From Nocardioides marinisabuli (GTDB lineage Bacteria; Actinomycetota; Actinomycetes; Propionibacteriales; Nocardioidaceae): a stretch of DNA of 64,000 bases. The stretch lies in contig NZ_CP059163.1 in NCBI RefSeq assembly GCF_013466785.1, forward strand, positions 3,100,001 to 3,164,000, read 5' to 3'. A program made the translations under genes and the position numbers. Positions within the stretch are counted from its first letter, which is position 1; each line of letters starts with the position of its first letter. Positions 62,265 through 64,000 of the stretch are shown here, piece after piece. The notes under the pieces are model-generated. The model was not told where the DNA came from, searched no databases, and was given only the letters and a program-made list of their open reading frames with translations.

Positions 62265-62369
62265 CCCGGCGCAAATGTCTCGCTGACCCGGCGCAATTCT
62301 CACGCTGACCCGGCGCAGATGTCGCGCCGACCCGGCGCGAATGTCGCGCTGACCCGGCGCGGATCTCGC
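62260..62369 (+). repeat. Type A tandem array: five direct 22-bp units
   Basis: Units at 62260, 62282, 62304, 62326 and 62348, each 22 bp, with core GACCCGGCGCAAATGTC-like sequence and small changes at positions 14-20. No inverted partner is present here, unlike the array at 14781. It fills the whole space between ftsI and the murE promoter. Confidence 0.88.
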
Positions 62370-62374
62370 GCTGC

Positions 62375-62380
62375 TAGCCT
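62375..62380 (+). promoter_or_regulatory. -10 box of a leaderless murE promoter
   Basis: TAGCCT with a 6-nt spacer to the ATG at 62387, directly after the last 22-bp repeat; its -35 region would fall within the repeat array. Confidence 0.6.
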
Positions 62381-62386
62381 CCCGCC

Positions 62387-63989
62387 ATGCCTCGCCCCGA
62401 CGTCCCCCGACCCGCCCCGTCGACCCGCCGCGGACCCCCCTGGCCGAGCTGGCCGGGTGGGCGCGCCACGCGCTGGCGATGGTCGAGCACCGCGGCGACG
62501 ACCCGGTCGTCACCGGCATCAGCCTCAGCAGCCAGCGGGTGCGCCCCGGCGACCTGTACGCCGCCCTGCCGGGCGCCCGCGCGCACGGCGCCGACTTCGC
62601 CGCCGAGGCGCTCGAGGCCGGGGCCGTGGCGGTGCTGACCGACCCGGCCGGCGCCGAGAAGGTGCCCGCGGGGGTGCCGCTGCTGGTGACCGACGACCCG
62701 CGCCGGATCCTGGGCCGCCTCTCGGCCAGGGTCTACGGCGACCCCGCCCGAGCGGCTCACGATGATCGGGGTCACCGGCACCCAGGGCAAGACCACCACC
62801 ACCCGGCTGCTGGAGGGCGGGCTGCACGAGGCCGGGCTGGTGGGCGCGGTGATCGGCACCGTGGGCACCCGCGTGGCGGGCCGGGACGTGCCGACCACGC
62901 TGACCACGCCCGAGGCCCCCGACCTGCACGGGCTGTTCGCCGCCATGGTCGAGCAGGGCGTCGACGTCTGCGCGATGGAGGTCTCCAGCCACGCCCTGGT
63001 GCTCGGGCGGGTCGACGGGGTCGTCTTCGACGTGGCGGTCTTCCTCAACCTCGGGGCGCGACCACCTCGACTTCCACGACACCGTGGAGGAGTACTACGC
63101 GGCCAAGGCCTCGCTGTTCACCCCCGAGCGCGCGCGCCGGGCCCTGGTCAACGTCGACGACGAGCACGGCCGGCGCCTGACCGGCGAGACCGGGCTGCCG
63201 GTGGCGACGTTCTCGACCGAGGGCCGCGAGGCCACCTGGGGCGTCGTCGACGTCGACGCCTCGCCCAGCCGCTCCGACTTCCGGGTGCTGGGCCCGGGCG
63301 ACCGGGCCTTCGCCGGCGGGGTGCCGCTGGCGGGCGGCTTCAACGTCTCCAACGCCCTCGCGGCGGTGGCCGCGGTGGGCGAGGCCAGCCCCGGCGACGT
63401 CGACCCGGTCGACGTCGCCGCCCAGGTGGCCGCCGGCATCAGCGCGCTGCCGGGCGTGCCCGGGCGCCTCGAGAGCGTGGTGGCGGGCCAGGACTTCGAG
63501 GTGGTCGTGGACTACGCCCACAAGCCCGACGCGGTCGAGGCGGCGCTGGGCGCGCTGCGCCCGCTGACCACCGGTCGGCTGGTGCTGGTCATCGGCGCCG
63601 GCGGGGACCGCGACACCGGCAAGCGCCCGGTGATGGGGGAGATCGGCGCCCGGCTGGCCGACGTGCTCGTCGTGACCGACGACAACCCGCGCTCCGAGGA
63701 CCCGGCGGCCATCCGCGCGGCGGTGCTGGCCGGCGCCGCGCAGGTGCCGGGGGACCAGCGCGCCGAGGTGCTCGAGGTCGCCGGGCGGCGCGAGGCGATC
63801 GCCGAGGCGCTGCGCCGCGTCGGCACCGGCGACATCGTGCTGGTCGCCGGCAAGGGCCACGAGACCGGCCAGGTCGTCGACGGCGTGGTGCACCCCTTCG
63901 ACGACCGCGAGGTGGCCGCCGAGCTGCTGCGCGAGCGCGCCGGTGAACGGGCGGGCGAGCGGGCCGCGGAGGACGCCGGCGGGGCGTGA
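62387..63989 (+). pseudogene. murE: UDP-MurNAc-tripeptide ligase MurE, disrupted by three single-base indels
   Basis: Adds the diamino acid to UDP-MurNAc-Ala-Glu. All domains are recognisable: RVRPGDLYAALPGARAHGADF, ATP site [49 protein letters not shown], and DNPRSEDP, the motif for diaminopimelate. The frame shifts in a C run at 62435-62440 (one lost), at CCC 62747-62749 (one gained) and at GGGG 63053-63056 (one gained). As the gene is essential, these are probably sequence errors. Leaderless ATG. Confidence 0.9.
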
Positions 63990-64000
63990 TGATCGACACC
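63989..64000 (+). CDS. murF: Start of murF (cut by window edge)
   Basis: ATG overlapping the murE stop (TGATG), encoding Met-Ile-Asp-Thr before the window ends. Identity rests on position only, since murF follows murE in this cluster. Confidence 0.5.

Noticed and set aside
62387..63989. murE as a genuine pseudogene
   Set aside because: Every domain is conserved, the gene is essential, and the shifts sit in short G or C runs.

Overview
The window is high-GC actinobacterial chromosome, most likely Nocardioides or a close relative (Nocardioidaceae). The evidence is GC-rich third codon positions, many GTG starts, TANNNT -10 boxes placed 6-7 nt before start codons, and gene order. From memory, the order follows the Mycobacterium tuberculosis block from fadD15/Rv2185c/Rv2184c/plsC through aroG, pknL/Rv2175c, idsA2, metF and mraZ-rsmH-ftsL-pbpB-murE, and the matching Streptomyces block around glkA-macRS-pfkA-ftsI. 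No prophage, insertion sequence, CRISPR array, rRNA or tRNA was seen.

Layout. 1-3 kb: start of a Tad/Flp pilus operon (cpaB-cpaE-cpaF, minus strand, cut by the window edge). 3-14.8 kb: acyl-CoA synthetase, then a tightly overlapping plus-strand run of SRPBCC protein, ArsA-like ATPase, a Cys-motif protein and two ROK glucokinases; two minus-strand genes; then plsC, a MacS-like kinase (frameshifted), flavin reductase, LuxR-type regulator and a coiled-coil protein. 15-31 kb: glpK, a DUF1028 protein, MFS transporter, a phosphofructokinase with PPi-type residues, amino-acid permease, class II DAHP synthase, threonine aldolase, a LuxR regulator with a flavin monooxygenase, class I DAHP synthase, EamA exporter and endonuclease IV. 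31-38 kb: a two-component pair, a PASTA Ser/Thr kinase divergent from an Rv2175c-like DNA-binding protein, a membrane-anchored RNase-Sa-like protein that lacks the catalytic residues, and an ECF42-like sigma factor with its DGPF partner. 38-43 kb: polyprenyl synthase, metF, phytoene-desaturase-like oxidoreductase and YbaK deacylase. 43-51.4 kb: a DNA-damage block with two LexA-type boxes (DUF6504, HEPN and nuclease genes; dnaE2), a methyltransferase and dinB. 51.5-57.6 kb: a DUF3040 protein, a nucleotidyltransferase, and a TgpA-DUF58-MoxR operon. 57.8-64 kb: the division and cell-wall cluster mraZ-small ORF-rsmH-ftsL-ftsI-murE-(murF), with MraZ boxes and an mraW-like leader RNA.

Three things stand out. 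First, short palindromic or tandem repeat families (called A, B and C here) lie at or near stop codons at six places and share a related half-site. Second, cis-regulatory structure is unusually visible: four decameric MraZ boxes, two CTTCCCC-loop hairpins before rsmH, SOS boxes, an ECF42-type promoter, and a perfect hairpin over the dinB ribosome-binding site. Third, at least six genes, including murE and ftsL, carry small indels, several of them in G or C runs. These read as sequencing errors rather than decay, so broken reading frames here should be treated with caution.
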